A DNA stretch of 64,000 bases from positions 62,001-126,000 of the forward strand of contig NZ_CABVHY010000017.1 in the NCBI RefSeq assembly GCF_902497875.1. Reading direction: 5' to 3'. Below are positions 26,525 through 34,180 of the stretch, piece after piece (the first letter of the stretch is position 1; every line of letters starts with the position of its first letter). The translations under genes were made by a program, and so were the position numbers. The notes beneath the pieces are model-generated. The model saw only the letters and a program-made list of their open reading frames with translations, made no database searches and was not told the DNA's origin. Origin of the DNA: Pseudomonas fluorescens. GTDB lineage: Bacteria > Pseudomonadota > Gammaproteobacteria > Pseudomonadales > Pseudomonadaceae.

Positions 26525-27658
26525 ATGTCAAAGCTATATCCCAGTATCGATCCCGAGGGACTGGTCGAGTACTCGGTGGTCTACACCGACCGCTCGCTCA
26601 ACCACATGTCGCAGTCGTTCCAAGGGGTGATGAACAACATTTCCAGCACCCTGAAACAGGTCTACAACGCCCAGGCCGTTGCGGTGGTCCCCGGCAGCGG
26701 CACATTTGGCATGGAAGCGGTGGCACGGCAGTTTGCCGGCGACCAGCAATGCCTGGTGATCCGCAACGGCTGGTTCAGTTATCGCTGGAGCCAGATCCTT
26801 GAGATGGGCAACATCCCGGCGGCCACCACGGTGCTGAAAGCCCGACCGGTCGAGGCTGGTCGCCAGGCTGCCTACGCTCCACCCCCTCTGGACGAAGTGC
26901 TGACAGCCATTCAGGCGCAGAAGCCGCAGATTGTCTTCGCCCCCCACGTTGAAACCTCTTCGGGGATCATCCTGCCCGATGACTACCTGCGCGCCGTCGG
27001 CGACGCCGTGCATGCGGTGGGGGGGCTGTTCGTGGTGGACTGCATCGCCTCGGGCGCGCTATGGGTCGATATGCAGAAGTGCGCTATCGACCTGCTGATC
27101 AGTGCGCCGCAGAAAGGCTGGAGCGCGTCCCCTTGCTGCGCCTTGGTGATGTTCAGTCCCTTGGCCCTCGAGCGCATCGAGCAGACGCAGAGCAGCAGCT
27201 TCGCCTGCGACCTGAAAAAATGGCTGCAGATCATGCAGGCCTACGAACAGGGCGGGCATGCCTACCACGCGACCATGCCCAGCGATGCCCTCGCGCGTTT
27301 TAGCGATGTGATGAAAGAGACGCAAGCCTACGGCTTCGACAAGGTCCGCGGCGAACAGCAGGAACTGGGCGACCGGGTGCGCGCCCTGTTGACCGGCAAG
27401 GGTATCAAAAGCGTGGCCGCAGCTGGCTTTCAAGCCCCTGGCGTAGTGGTGAGCTATACCGACGATGCCGAGATCAAGAGCGGCAAGAAATTTGCCGCGC
27501 ACGGCCTGCAGATCGCCGCCGGAGTGCCGTTGCAATGCGACGAGCCGGCCGACTTCCAGACCTTTCGCATCGGTCTGTTCGGACTCGACAAGCTGCACAA
27601 TATCGAGCGCACGGTCAGCACACTCGAACAGGCGCTGGACGAGGTCATGCGCAGCTGA
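26525..27658 (+). CDS. Class V aminotransferase (alanine-glyoxylate type)
   Basis: A 377-residue PLP enzyme. VVPGSGTFGMEAVARQF (about 54-70) is the cofactor-phosphate loop, VDCIASGA (about 171-178) carries the Asp that touches the pyridine nitrogen, and SAPQKGWSAS (about 191-200) holds the Schiff-base Lys. AGGAG lies eight bases before ATG 26525. Related proteins transaminate alanine/serine with glyoxylate or cleave aminoalkyl-phosphonates; substrate not assigned. It may be the third gene of the LysR-MFS-deacylase group, although 181 bases separate it. Confidence 0.88.
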   Translation: MSKLYPSIDPEGLVEYSVVYTDRSLNHMSQSFQGVMNNISSTLKQVYNAQAVAVVPGSGTFGMEAVARQFAGDQQCLVIRNGWFSYRWSQILEMGNIPAATTVLKARPVEAGRQAAYAPPPLDEVLTAIQAQKPQIVFAPHVETSSGIILPDDYLRAVGDAVHAVGGLFVVDCIASGALWVDMQKCAIDLLISAPQKGWSASPCCALVMFSPLALERIEQTQSSSFACDLKKWLQIMQAYEQGGHAYHATMPSDALARFSDVMKETQAYGFDKVRGEQQELGDRVRALLTGKGIKSVAAAGFQAPGVVVSYTDDAEIKSGKKFAAHGLQIAAGVPLQCDEPADFQTFRIGLFGLDKLHNIERTVSTLEQALDEVMRS

Positions 27659-27717
27659 GCCATCCACCTTCGCTGAGGCTCGCGGGGGATGACAACCTCC
27701 GGCGAGCCCACGAATCG

Positions 27718-28265
27718 TTATCCCCTCAAACGGGCGTAGATCTGGTTGAGCCAGGTGCGTACCTTTCGAGCTGAGACCAGCGCCCCTCTGCGCTCAATTC
27801 GCCTAATGAGCTCCAGCACGTCACCACGAGAAATATTCGCGATCGGAAGATCGCCCAAACACGGCAGCATGTCCTTCTTCAGGTATTTTCTGGCTTGCCC
27901 CACACTGCCCTTCTTACATTTCGTCAGTTTTTTACTTCGGAACTCATGCCAGCGATCAGAAACCGCTTCAACCTTGTTGTTGACGGCGTGAGAGGCTTTC
28001 TGCCGCTCGGCACATGCGATCGGGGATCGATATTGTTGGCCACCAGCGCACGTGCAGCCGCTCTCCGTCGACGAGCCTCCTTGAGACTTACGTCGGGATA
28101 GGTACCGAGGGAAATACGCAATTGCTTGTCATGCCAATAGAAACGGAAATGCCAGCGCTTCGAACCAGTCGTGGGCACCTGCAGAGATAAGCCATCCCCA
28201 TCAGTTAACGTATAAGGCTTGCTGACGGGCTTGGCTTGCTTGATCGCGGTATCTGTCAGAGCCAT
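27718..28265 (-). pseudogene. Degenerate P4-type tyrosine integrase
   Basis: The first 90 codons from ATG 28265 read as a DUF4102 integrase N-terminus (LTDTAIKQAKP, DGDGLSLQVP, RFYWHDKQLRISLGTYPDVSLKEARRRR). The frame then derails near 27990, and a separate minus-strand piece (27718-27903) gives a core-binding-domain segment (LKKDMLPCLGDLPIANISRGDVLELIRRIERRG). The catalytic domain with Arg, His and Tyr is missing. This is the remains of an island integrase next to tRNA-Pro. Confidence 0.8.
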
Positions 28266-28497
28266 CAGACACCACCTTTTACATCAAGGAGGGGAATACA
28301 ACCCAGCGGTAGACGACCAATACGAAAATTGATGCGCAAGAAATCGTAAAAGGCTGTGCCCGCGGTGTACTTAAATGTGTACTTAAAAACCGTGGCTGGA
28401 GATGGATTGCAGTGAAATTCAGAAAACGAAAAAAGCGGCTCAAGGCCTCTATTTCCGTGGCCTCCACGCGTTCAGTGGGCCTTAGTGGAAGCAAATA

Positions 28498-28521
28498 TGG
28501 CGCAGCGGACGGGACTCGAAC
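28498..28521 (-). repeat. Stray tRNA 3'-end-like sequence (att remnant)
   Basis: On the minus strand this reads as T-loop GTTCGAGTCCC, an acceptor strand and a terminal GCCA, without the rest of a tRNA. It differs from the intact tRNA-Pro 3' end nearby. Such 3' tRNA stubs are the usual scars of integrase-mediated insertion. Confidence 0.4.
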
Positions 28522-28603
28522 ATAAAAAGGTCCGCGGAGATACCAAAGCTATTTAGATCCAGAATATCCGTGGGGGTAAATGTGGGGGTATTTTTCAGAT
28601 ATG

Positions 28604-28631
28604 AAAAAGCCCAATCTTTTCAGATTGGGCT
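28604..28631 (-). terminator. Rho-independent terminator of tRNA-Pro
   Basis: Stem AGCCCAATCT / AGATTGGGCT with a TTTC loop; on the minus strand the 3' arm is followed by TTTTT. It lies 17 bases after the tRNA CCA end. Confidence 0.9.
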
Positions 28632-28647
28632 AAGTCATTGAAAAATA

Positions 28648-28724
28648 TGGTCGGGACGGAGTGATTCGAACACTCGACCCCTAGCACCCCATGCTAGTGC
28701 GCTACCGGACTGCGCTACGCCCCG
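28648..28724 (-). tRNA. tRNA-Pro (anticodon GGG)
   Basis: A complete 77-base cloverleaf with encoded CCA. The acceptor stem CGGGGCG pairs with CGTCCCG (one G-T), the anticodon stem CTAGC/GCTAG holds the loop ATGGGGT (anticodon GGG), and the T arm has GTTCGAATC. It lies downstream of the merR-like gene, the arrangement also known from other Pseudomonas genomes. Remnants of an integrase lie on its 3' side. Confidence 0.95.
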
Positions 28725-28813
28725 ACTAGGCGTGTAACTCGTCCCTCACCTCGAGGAACGCTCAAGAATATATCGCAAGCGTTTGAAAACTGGAAGTATT
28801 TAAACGCAGAAAT

Positions 28814-29170
28814 TTATTTCTTGAGTACCACCAGAACATCTTCGAGTTCGGCGATCATCTGGCGGATCATTTGCTTGTACTGGGTGGTGTCGTCTTTGGC
28901 TTCATCACCGGAAAGGCGCAGGCGCGCTCCGCCGATGGTGAACCCCTGGTCATACAGCAACGCGCGTATCTGGCGGATCATCAGCACATCCTGTCGCTGA
29001 TAATACCGGCGGTTTCCGCGGCGTTTGACCGGGTTGAGTTGAGGAAACTCCTGCTCCCAGTAGCGCAGCACGTGCGGTTTTACCGCACAGAGCTCGCTGA
29101 CTTCACCAATGGTGAAGTAGCGTTTGCCTGGGATGACGGGTAGCTCGTCGTTATGACTTGGTTCCAGCAT
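28814..29170 (-). CDS. MerR-family regulator at the end of the pheST-ihfA operon
   Basis: A 118-residue MerR-like protein. The HTH segment YFTIGEVSELCAVKPHVLRYWEQEFPQLNPVKRRGNRRYY is intact; the C-terminal part is a dimerisation helix with no Cys cluster for metal binding. ATG 29170 is inside the ihfA 3' end (20-base overlap), so they are co-transcribed. Known in Pseudomonas as the conserved gene between ihfA and tRNA-Pro; its target is not evident here. Confidence 0.9.
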   Translation of the reverse strand: MLEPSHNDELPVIPGKRYFTIGEVSELCAVKPHVLRYWEQEFPQLNPVKRRGNRRYYQRQDVLMIRQIRALLYDQGFTIGGARLRLSGDEAKDDTTQYKQMIRQMIAELEDVLVVLKK

Positions 29171-29453
29171 AAGCCTCAACTCGGGCCTTCAACTTCTGCC
29201 CTGGACGAAAGGTGACCACACGGCGAGCCGTGATCGGGATTTCTTCCCCCGTTTTCGGGTTGCGGCCAGGCCGCTGGCGTTTGTCCCGAAGGTCGAAGTT
29301 GCCGAAACCGGACAACTTCACCTGTTCGTTGTCTTCAAGAGCGTGCCTGATTTCCTCAAAAAACAGTTCGACCAATTCCTTGGCCTCCCGCTTGTTCAGG
29401 CCCAGCTCTTCATACAGACGTTCCGCCATTTCAGCTTTCGTCAGAGCCCCCAT
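29151..29453 (-). CDS. ihfA: Integration host factor alpha subunit
   Basis: The 100-residue DNA-bending subunit IHF-alpha, partner of IHF-beta in transcription, recombination and replication. The beta-arm GRNPKTGEEIPITARRVVTFRPG and the opening LTKAEMAERLYEELGLNKREAKELVE are textbook. It starts three bases after the pheT stop, in the order pheS-pheT-ihfA seen widely in gamma-proteobacteria. Confidence 0.97.
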   Translation of the reverse strand: MGALTKAEMAERLYEELGLNKREAKELVELFFEEIRHALEDNEQVKLSGFGNFDLRDKRQRPGRNPKTGEEIPITARRVVTFRPGQKLKARVEAYAGTKS

Positions 29454-29456
29454 ACG

Positions 29457-31835
29457 TCACTTCCTTAACGTGGCGTTCAACCTTTGTTCGAGCGAGGTGA
29501 GGATGTTTTGCGTCGTGGTATTCACCTCATCGTCATTAAGAGTGCGCGATGGATGCTGCCAGGTCAAGCCGACTGCAAGGCTTTTTCTATGCGGATCAAT
29601 GCCTTTACCCTGATACACGTCAAATAGCCTGAGGTCTGTCAGCCACTCGCCTGCATTTTCACGGATTACGTCCAGTACGGCACTGGCTGCAACGTCTTTG
29701 TCGGCCAGCAGTGCAAGATCACGACGCACTTCAGGAAAACGCGACAACTCCTGGAATTTAGGCATTTTGCCCAACGCCACTTCGGCCAGAACCAGCTCGA
29801 ATACGAAGACCGGACGGTCGAGACCGAGGGTTTTCGATAATTCAGGGTGGATAGCGCCGACGTAACCGACTTCGCGACCTTCACGTTCGATGCGCGCGGT
29901 TTGACCCGGGTGCAGCGCAGGGTGTTTGCCCGGCACGAAGGTGAAGGAGTCCAGTGCACCGGCAAAGCCCAGCACCGCTTCAACGTCAGCTTTAACGTCG
30001 AAGAAGTCCACAGTATCGCGACCTTGGGCCCAGCCTTCCGGCAGACGGCTACCGCAGACCACACCGGCCAGCATCGGCTCTTGTTTCAGGCCTTGCAGTT
30101 GACCGACGAAGCGTAGGCCGCTTTCGAACAGGCGCACGCGATCCTGTTGACGGTTCAGGTTGTGCTGAAGCGCCTTGACCAGACCAGGCCACAGGGACGA
30201 GCGCATGGCGGCCATGTCGTTGGAGATCGGGTTGGCCAGCAGCAGCGGTTCGACGCCTGGGCTGAACAGCTCAAACTGTTTCGGATCGATGAAGCTGTAA
30301 GTGATCGCTTCCTGGTAACCGCGGGCTACCAGCAGACGGCGCAGCTCAGGCAGATCGCTACGGGCTTCAGCCTTGGCTTGCGGCGCCAGGCGGGCTTGCG
30401 GGTAGCGAACCGGCAGACGGTTGTAGCCGTACAGACGGGCCAGTTCTTCGATCAGGTCGACTTCCAGGCTGATATCGAAGCGGAAGCTTGGCACTTCTAC
30501 GTGCCATTGCCCTGCCCCATCGGCGGAAATTTTCAGACCCAACGCGCTGAGCAGACGCTCGACTTCGAGCGGATCCATTTCCAGGCCGAGCATCTGGGTG
30601 ATGCGCTGGGCACGCAGAGTGATCGGTGCGATCGACGGCAGGTGCTGCTCGCTGACGGTTTCGATGATCGGGCCAGCTTCGCCGCCAGTGATTTCCAGCA
30701 GCAGGCCGGTGGCGCGCTCCATGGCTTCACGGGCCAGTTGCCAGTCCACGCCACGCTCGTAGCGGTGCGAAGCGTCGGTGTGCAGGCCGTAGGAACGGGC
30801 CTTGCCAGCGACGGCAATCTGGTCGAAGAACGCGCTTTCAAGGAATATGTCGCGAGTGGTCGCGGACACGCCGCTGTGCTCACCACCCATCACGCCGGCA
30901 ATGGCCAGGGCGCGGGAGTGGTCGGCAATCACCAGCGTATCGCTACGCAGGCTGACTTCCTGACCGTCGAGCAGTACCAGTTTCTCGCCCTCGATGGCCA
31001 TGCGCACACGGATGCCGCCATTGATTTCGGCAAGATCGAAAGCGTGCAGCGGTTGACCCAGTTCCAGCATCACGTAGTTGGTGATGTCGACGGCGGCGTC
31101 GATGCTGCGTACGTCGGAACGACGCAGACGCTCGACCATCCACAGCGGCGTAGGCTTGGTCAGATCGACGTTACGGATAACGCGACCCAGGTAACGCGGG
31201 CAAGCAGCCGGCGCCAGGACTTCAATCGTACGGACTTCATCGTGCACGGCGGGGACGGTGGCAATTACCAGGGGCGTGACTTCAGCAGCGTACAGTGCGC
31301 CGACTTCACGGGCCAGACCGGTCAGGGACAGGCAGTCGCCGCGGTTCGGGGTCAGGTCGACCTCGATGCTCGCGTCGTCCAGTTTCAGGTACTCGCGAAT
31401 GTCCAGGCCGACCGGTGCATCGGCCGGCAATTCCATCAGGCCGTCGTTGCCTTCACCCACCTGCAGCTCGGCTTGCGAGCACAGCATGCCGTTGGACTCG
31501 ACGCCCCGCAGCTTGGCTTTCTTGATCTTGAAATCGCCTGGCAGTTCGGCACCGATCATGGCGAACGGGATCTTCAGGCCCGGGCGCACGTTTGGCGCAC
31601 CGCAAACTACCTGGAAGGTCTCCGAGCCATTGCTGACCTGGCAAACGCGCAGCTTGTCGGCGTCCGGGTGCTGCTCGGTGCTCAACACCTCGCCCACTAC
31701 CACGCCATTGAATTCACCGGCGGCCTGCGTAACGCTATCGACCTCAAGACCGGCCATCGACAGACGAGCAACCAGCTCGTCGCGACTTACCTGCGGGTTT
31801 ACCCAACCACGCAGCCATTGTTCACTGAATTTCAT
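29457..31835 (-). CDS. pheT: Phenylalanyl-tRNA synthetase beta subunit
   Basis: A 792-residue subunit that, with PheS, forms the alpha2-beta2 enzyme charging tRNA-Phe. Domains in order: N-terminal EMAP/tRNA-binding domain (MKFSEQWLRGWVNP; GVVVGEVLSTEQHPDADKLRVCQV), B3/B4 editing region, B5 domain, synthetase-like core and the C-terminal ferredoxin-fold anticodon-binding domain (FPEVRRDLALLADKDV). Length is normal. It lies 26 bases after pheS. Confidence 0.97.
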   Translation of the reverse strand: MKFSEQWLRGWVNPQVSRDELVARLSMAGLEVDSVTQAAGEFNGVVVGEVLSTEQHPDADKLRVCQVSNGSETFQVVCGAPNVRPGLKIPFAMIGAELPGDFKIKKAKLRGVESNGMLCSQAELQVGEGNDGLMELPADAPVGLDIREYLKLDDASIEVDLTPNRGDCLSLTGLAREVGALYAAEVTPLVIATVPAVHDEVRTIEVLAPAACPRYLGRVIRNVDLTKPTPLWMVERLRRSDVRSIDAAVDITNYVMLELGQPLHAFDLAEINGGIRVRMAIEGEKLVLLDGQEVSLRSDTLVIADHSRALAIAGVMGGEHSGVSATTRDIFLESAFFDQIAVAGKARSYGLHTDASHRYERGVDWQLAREAMERATGLLLEITGGEAGPIIETVSEQHLPSIAPITLRAQRITQMLGLEMDPLEVERLLSALGLKISADGAGQWHVEVPSFRFDISLEVDLIEELARLYGYNRLPVRYPQARLAPQAKAEARSDLPELRRLLVARGYQEAITYSFIDPKQFELFSPGVEPLLLANPISNDMAAMRSSLWPGLVKALQHNLNRQQDRVRLFESGLRFVGQLQGLKQEPMLAGVVCGSRLPEGWAQGRDTVDFFDVKADVEAVLGFAGALDSFTFVPGKHPALHPGQTARIEREGREVGYVGAIHPELSKTLGLDRPVFVFELVLAEVALGKMPKFQELSRFPEVRRDLALLADKDVAASAVLDVIRENAGEWLTDLRLFDVYQGKGIDPHRKSLAVGLTWQHPSRTLNDDEVNTTTQNILTSLEQRLNATLRK

Positions 31836-31861
31836 CCTGCTCTCCTAAGAATTCGTTACGA

Positions 31862-32878
31862 CTAGCGAAATTGCGCGAGGAACCGCAAGTCGTTGTCGAA
31901 GAACAGACGCAAGTCGTTCACGCCGTAACGCAGCATGGCCAGACGCTCAACGCCCATGCCGAAGGCAAAGCCCGAGAACTCTTCCGGGTCGATCCCGGAC
32001 ATGCGCAGCACGTTCGGGTGAACCATGCCGCAGCCCATGACTTCCAGCCAGCCAGTCTGTTTGCAGACGCGGCAGCCTTTACCGCTGCACATCACGCATT
32101 CCATGTCGACTTCGGCGGATGGCTCGGTGAAGGGGAAGTACGAAGGACGGAAACGCACGGCCAGTTCTTTTTCGAAGAACACTCGCAGGAACTCTTCGAT
32201 GGTGCCTTTCAGGTCGGCGAAATTGATGTCGCGATCGACCAGCAGGCCTTCGACCTGGTGGAACATCGGGGAGTGGGTGATATCCGAGTCGCTACGGTAC
32301 ACACGGCCTGGGCAGACGATGCGGATCGGCGGCTGTTGCGATTCCATGGTGCGGACCTGTACCGGCGAGGTATGGGTGCGCAACAACATGTTCGCATTGA
32401 AATAGAAGGTGTCATGCATCGACCGGGCCGGGTGATGGCCTGGGATGTTGAGCGCTTCGAAGTTGTGGTAGTCGTCTTCGACCTCAGGGCCTTCGGCAAT
32501 GCCGTAGCCGATGTGGGTGAAGAACTGTTCGATACGCTCCAGAGTCCGGGTAACCGGATGCAGACCACCGGAGGTCTGGCCACGGCCAGGCAGGGTCACG
32601 TCAATGGACTCGGCGGACAGTTTGGCGGCTAGATCAGCCTCTTCAAACAACGCCTTGCGCGCATTGAGAACCTCTGTGACACGCTCCTTGGCAACGTTGA
32701 TCAGCGCGCCGACTTGCGGGCGCTCTTCTGCCGGCAGATTCCCCAGGGTCTTCATCACCTGAGTCAATTCGCCCTTTTTGCCAAGGTAGTGAACCCGGAT
32801 TTGCTCCAGGGCATTGATATCTTCAGCGCTTTGCACAGCCTCTAGTGCTTGAGAGACCAGCGCATCCAGGTTTTCCAT
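31862..32878 (-). CDS. pheS: Phenylalanyl-tRNA synthetase alpha subunit
   Basis: The 338-residue catalytic subunit of class II PheRS. N-terminal coiled coil (residues 1-90), then motif 2 (RIVCPGRVYRSDSDITHSPMFHQ) and motif 3 (GFAFGMGVERLAMLRYGVNDLR). Upstream, between rplT and pheS, a strong hairpin (32897-32932) could act as attenuator. No Phe-rich leader peptide was recognised. Confidence 0.97.
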   Translation of the reverse strand: MENLDALVSQALEAVQSAEDINALEQIRVHYLGKKGELTQVMKTLGNLPAEERPQVGALINVAKERVTEVLNARKALFEEADLAAKLSAESIDVTLPGRGQTSGGLHPVTRTLERIEQFFTHIGYGIAEGPEVEDDYHNFEALNIPGHHPARSMHDTFYFNANMLLRTHTSPVQVRTMESQQPPIRIVCPGRVYRSDSDITHSPMFHQVEGLLVDRDINFADLKGTIEEFLRVFFEKELAVRFRPSYFPFTEPSAEVDMECVMCSGKGCRVCKQTGWLEVMGCGMVHPNVLRMSGIDPEEFSGFAFGMGVERLAMLRYGVNDLRLFFDNDLRFLAQFR

Positions 32879-32896
32879 GTACAGACTCCAGATACA

Positions 32897-32932
32897 AAAT
32901 AGGGGAAGAGCTTGAAGGCTCTTCCCCTATTT
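32897..32932 (-). terminator. Hairpin between rplT and pheS (attenuator-like)
   Basis: Fifteen-base perfect arms (AAATAGGGGAAGAGC and its complement) with a six-base loop, followed on the minus strand by TG rather than a long U-run. It lies 19 bases before pheS and probably reduces read-through from the ribosomal protein genes. A second inverted repeat, CACCTGGGC/GCCCGGGTG, lies at about 32946-32974. Confidence 0.65.
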
Positions 32933-32987
32933 ATGACGTTTAACACCTGGGCCCACGGAGGTGAGCCCGGGTGACTGTCGGGGGTAC

Positions 32988-33344
32988 TTAAGCCAAGGTG
33001 GCTTTAGCTTTCTCGACAATCGCAGCAAACGCCGCTTTTTCGTTCACTGCCAGATCAGCCAGAACCTTACGGTCGATCTCGATGGACGCTTTTTTCAGGC
33101 CGGCGATGAAACGGCTGTAGGACAGACCGTTGATACGTGCACCAGCGTTGATACGAGCGATCCACAGAGCGCGGAACTGACGTTTTTTCTGACGACGGTC
33201 ACGGTAGGCGTATTGGCCTGCCTTGATTACCGCTTGCTTGGCAACACGGAATACGCGCGAGCGAGCGCCGTAGTAGCCTTTAGCAAGTTTCAGAATTTTT
33301 TTGTGACGTTTACGGGCAATGACGCCACGCTTTACACGAGCCAT
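32988..33344 (-). CDS. rplT: 50S ribosomal protein L20
   Basis: The 118-residue L20: ARVKRGVIARKRHKKILKLAKGYYGARSRVFRVAKQAVIKAGQYAYRDRRQKKR is the characteristic basic N-terminus that threads into 23S rRNA. L20 also represses its own operon in E. coli by binding the rpmI leader; whether it does so here is not shown. It follows rpmI by 29 bases. Confidence 0.98.
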   Translation of the reverse strand: MARVKRGVIARKRHKKILKLAKGYYGARSRVFRVAKQAVIKAGQYAYRDRRQKKRQFRALWIARINAGARINGLSYSRFIAGLKKASIEIDRKVLADLAVNEKAAFAAIVEKAKATLA

Positions 33345-33373
33345 GAGTTACTTCCTCTATTCTTAACCAAAAA

Positions 33374-33568
33374 TTAGCAAAGGCGCAGCATACGCTTGAC
33401 TTTTGCAACGTCGGACGGGTGCAGCAAGCTGCTACCGCGCAGCTGACGCTTACGCTTGGTCGACATTTTGGTCAGGATGTGGCTCTTGAAAGCGTGTTTG
33501 TGCTTGATACCGTTAGCAGTTTTCAGAAACCGCTTAGCAGCACCACTTTTAGTCTTCATCTTTGGCAT
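33374..33568 (-). CDS. rpmI: 50S ribosomal protein L35
   Basis: The 64-residue L35 (PKMKTKSGAAKRFLKTANG, SHILTKMSTKRKRQLRG). It lies between infC and rplT in the conserved infC-rpmI-rplT order. GGAG stands before ATG 33568. Confidence 0.98.
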   Translation of the reverse strand: MPKMKTKSGAAKRFLKTANGIKHKHAFKSHILTKMSTKRKRQLRGSSLLHPSDVAKVKRMLRLC

Positions 33569-33628
33569 GTTCGGATACTCCGCATTCAGTTGATAAACAT
33601 AACCGTAAGGCCTGCCGTGCCCTGGTGG

Positions 33629-34180
33629 TTATTTCTTCTTTTTCGGGGCGATGACCATAATCAGTTGGCGTCCTTCCATCTTAGGATGCTGTTCGACCGA
33701 ACCGTACTCGAGCAGGTCAGCTTCAACCCGCTTGAGGAGTTCCATCCCCAGCTCCTGGTGGGCCATCTCACGACCGCGGAATCTCAACGATACCTTGGCC
33801 CTGTCCCCGTCACTCAGGAAACGTACCAGGTTGCGCAGTTTTACCTGGTAATCCCCTTCCTCCGTCCCTGGACGAAACTTGATTTCTTTAACCTGAATCT
33901 GCTTCTGGTTTTTCTTGGCCGCGGCAACCTGCTTCTTCTTCTCGAAGATCGATTTGCCGTAGTCCATCAGTTTGCAAACAGGGGGTACTGCATCGGCGGA
34001 AATCTCCACCAGATCCAGTTTGGCCTCTTCAGCCTTAAGAAGCGCGTCTTCAATTGACACAATCCCAAGCTGTTCACCTTCAGCCCCAATTAACCGAACC
34101 TCGCGTGCCGAGATATTCTCGTTGATCGGGGCTTTCGGTGCAGCTCGTTTATCTTGTCTCATTTCACGCTTAATAGTAAT
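33629..34180 (-). CDS. infC: Translation initiation factor IF-3, ATT start
   Basis: The 183-residue IF-3 that keeps 30S subunits apart from 50S and proofreads the initiator tRNA. The family N-terminus TIKREMRQDKRAAPKAPINE is reached only by starting at the ATT at 34180, six codons before the first ATG (34162). This rare start is known in infC genes and lets IF-3 repress its own translation. The ATT overlaps the thrS stop (TAATT), so the two are coupled. N-domain, linker helix and C-domain are all complete. Confidence 0.95.
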   Translation of the reverse strand: MTIKREMRQDKRAAPKAPINENISAREVRLIGAEGEQLGIVSIEDALLKAEEAKLDLVEISADAVPPVCKLMDYGKSIFEKKKQVAAAKKNQKQIQVKEIKFRPGTEEGDYQVKLRNLVRFLSDGDRAKVSLRFRGREMAHQELGMELLKRVEADLLEYGSVEQHPKMEGRQLIMVIAPKKKK

